From positions 372,001 to 436,000 of the forward strand of contig NZ_FTPQ01000002.1 in the NCBI RefSeq assembly GCF_900156435.1: DNA of 64,000 bases, given 5' to 3'. The notes beneath the pieces were generated by a model. It was not told where the DNA came from and searched no databases. It was given only the letters and a program-made list of their open reading frames with translations. The position numbers and the translations under genes were made by a program. The stretch comes from Microbacterium sp. RU1D (GTDB lineage: Bacteria; Actinomycetota; Actinomycetes; Actinomycetales; Microbacteriaceae). Of the stretch, positions 63,261-64,000 are shown in pieces. Numbering within the stretch: position 1 is the first letter of the stretch; each line of letters starts with the position of its first letter.

Positions 63261-64000
63261 CCTCCCTCTCCCCCGAGATCCTGGATGCCGTGGCCCACGG
63301 CTCCCACCACGACCCGCACAGCGTGCTGGGTGTGCACGAGAGCGCCGGCGGGTGGGTGATCCGTGCGCGGCGCCCCCTCGCGGAGACCGTCGTCGCGGAG
63401 CTCGCCGACGGCGCGTCGGTCCCCCTCCAGCACGTGCGCGGCGGCATCTGGGAGGCGTCCGTCGACGCCTACCCCGGCGCCTACGTCGTGCGCGCGTCGT
63501 ACGAGGGGTCGGAGCACGTCGCCGATGACGGCTACCGGCACGCTCCGTCGATCGGTGAGCTCGACCTGCACCTCATCGCCGAGGGACGCCACGAAGAGCT
63601 GTGGCGCGTGCTCGGTGCCCATGTCCGCGAGCTCGACGGGTCCAGCGGTACGGCGTTCACCGTGTGGGCGCCCGACGCGCGCGCTCTGCGTGTGATCGGC
63701 GACTTCAACGGCTGGGACGGCACCGGCAGCACGATGCGGTCGATGGGCGGCAGCGGCGTCTGGGAGCTGTTCGTCCCCGGCGTCGGCGTCGACGCCCGCT
63801 ACAAGTTCGAGATCCTCACACGCGACGGGCGGTGGATCGAGAAGGCCGACCCGATGGCGCGCCTCGCCGAGGTGCCGCCGGCCACGGCATCCGTCGTCAC
63901 CGATTCGGCCTACGCCTGGGCCGACGACGCCTGGATCGACGAGCGGTCGCGCCTCGCCCCCATCGATCGCCCGATGTCGATCTACGAGCTCCACCTCGGC
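63257..64000 (+). CDS. glgB: 1,4-alpha-glucan branching enzyme, N-terminal part
   Basis: About 248 residues are visible before the right edge cuts the gene. The N1 module (ILDAVAHGSHHDPHSVLGVH) and the CBM48 module (FTVWAPDARALRVIGDFNGWDG near residue 134) are typical of long-form GlgB, and the barrel begins with MSIYELHLG. It introduces alpha-1,6 branches into glucan made by GlgE. A ribosome binding site AAGGAG lies in the end of glgE and the ATG overlaps the glgE stop, so both are co-translated. Confidence 0.95.
   Translation, partial: MTSLSPEILDAVAHGSHHDPHSVLGVHESAGGWVIRARRPLAETVVAELADGASVPLQHVRGGIWEASVDAYPGAYVVRASYEGSEHVADDGYRHAPSIGELDLHLIAEGRHEELWRVLGAHVRELDGSSGTAFTVWAPDARALRVIGDFNGWDGTGSTMRSMGGSGVWELFVPGVGVDARYKFEILTRDGRWIEKADPMARLAEVPPATASVVTDSAYAWADDAWIDERSRLAPIDRPMSIYELHLG

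Overview
The window is a high-GC (about 70% by eye) actinobacterial chromosome segment. Gene content and protein style point to the family Microbacteriaceae, most likely Microbacterium or a close relative. The evidence is paired clpP1/clpP2, a mycobacterial-type RpiB, a 2Fe-2S actinobacterial ferrochelatase, GlgE-type glucan metabolism, a short-stem ileS T-box, many leaderless genes, and the heptamer GGATGCC throughout. The assignment is inference, since no marker such as rRNA is present. There are no insertion sequences, prophage, CRISPR array or rRNA genes. This is core chromosome with one plausible accessory import module at the left.

Left end (1-13.8 kb): ileS (cut by the window edge) lies behind a translational T-box riboswitch. 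Next comes a peptide/nickel-type ABC importer operon (binding protein, two permeases, one fused double ATPase) and, divergently, valS. An ArsR-type regulator and an M3 peptidase share a compact divergent control region.

14-20.1 kb is a protein quality-control block, all leftward: tig, a TPR protein, clpP1, clpP2 and clpX. The tig/TPR gap carries an array of 55-bp palindromic units. Divergent tRNA-Pro and tRNA-Gly genes follow.

20-36 kb is mixed housekeeping. It holds dps with possible iron-regulator sites, an amidohydrolase/PaiB pair, an Fpg/Nei glycosylase with rpiB, hemH divergent from pepN, a two-gene ABC exporter, an MscS channel with a truncated globin, and an acyl-CoA thioesterase II.

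36-46.6 kb: a hotdog thioesterase overlaps ettA; then come a lipoprotein, an ssb paralogue, a MocR regulator divergent from a YczE membrane protein, tRNA-Arg, orn, tRNA-His, and a metallopeptidase-clpS-DUF2017 operon that links back to the Clp system.

46.6-64 kb: dinB, gatCAB, a fatty acyl-CoA ligase, ligA, mnmA with its cysteine desulfurase (together they would make 2-thiouridine in tRNA), then glgX, glgE and the start of glgB, a glycogen/alpha-glucan pathway.

No obviously new multi-gene system is visible. The signals least explained by gene annotation are at the DNA level: (i) about 110 copies of GGATGCC/GGCATCC, also built into at least five terminator stems; (ii) palindromic units with a fixed 17-nt spacer repeated at about 80-bp period; (iii) near-symmetrical -10 elements between three divergent gene pairs; (iv) several unrelated GC-rich tandem arrays directly after genes.
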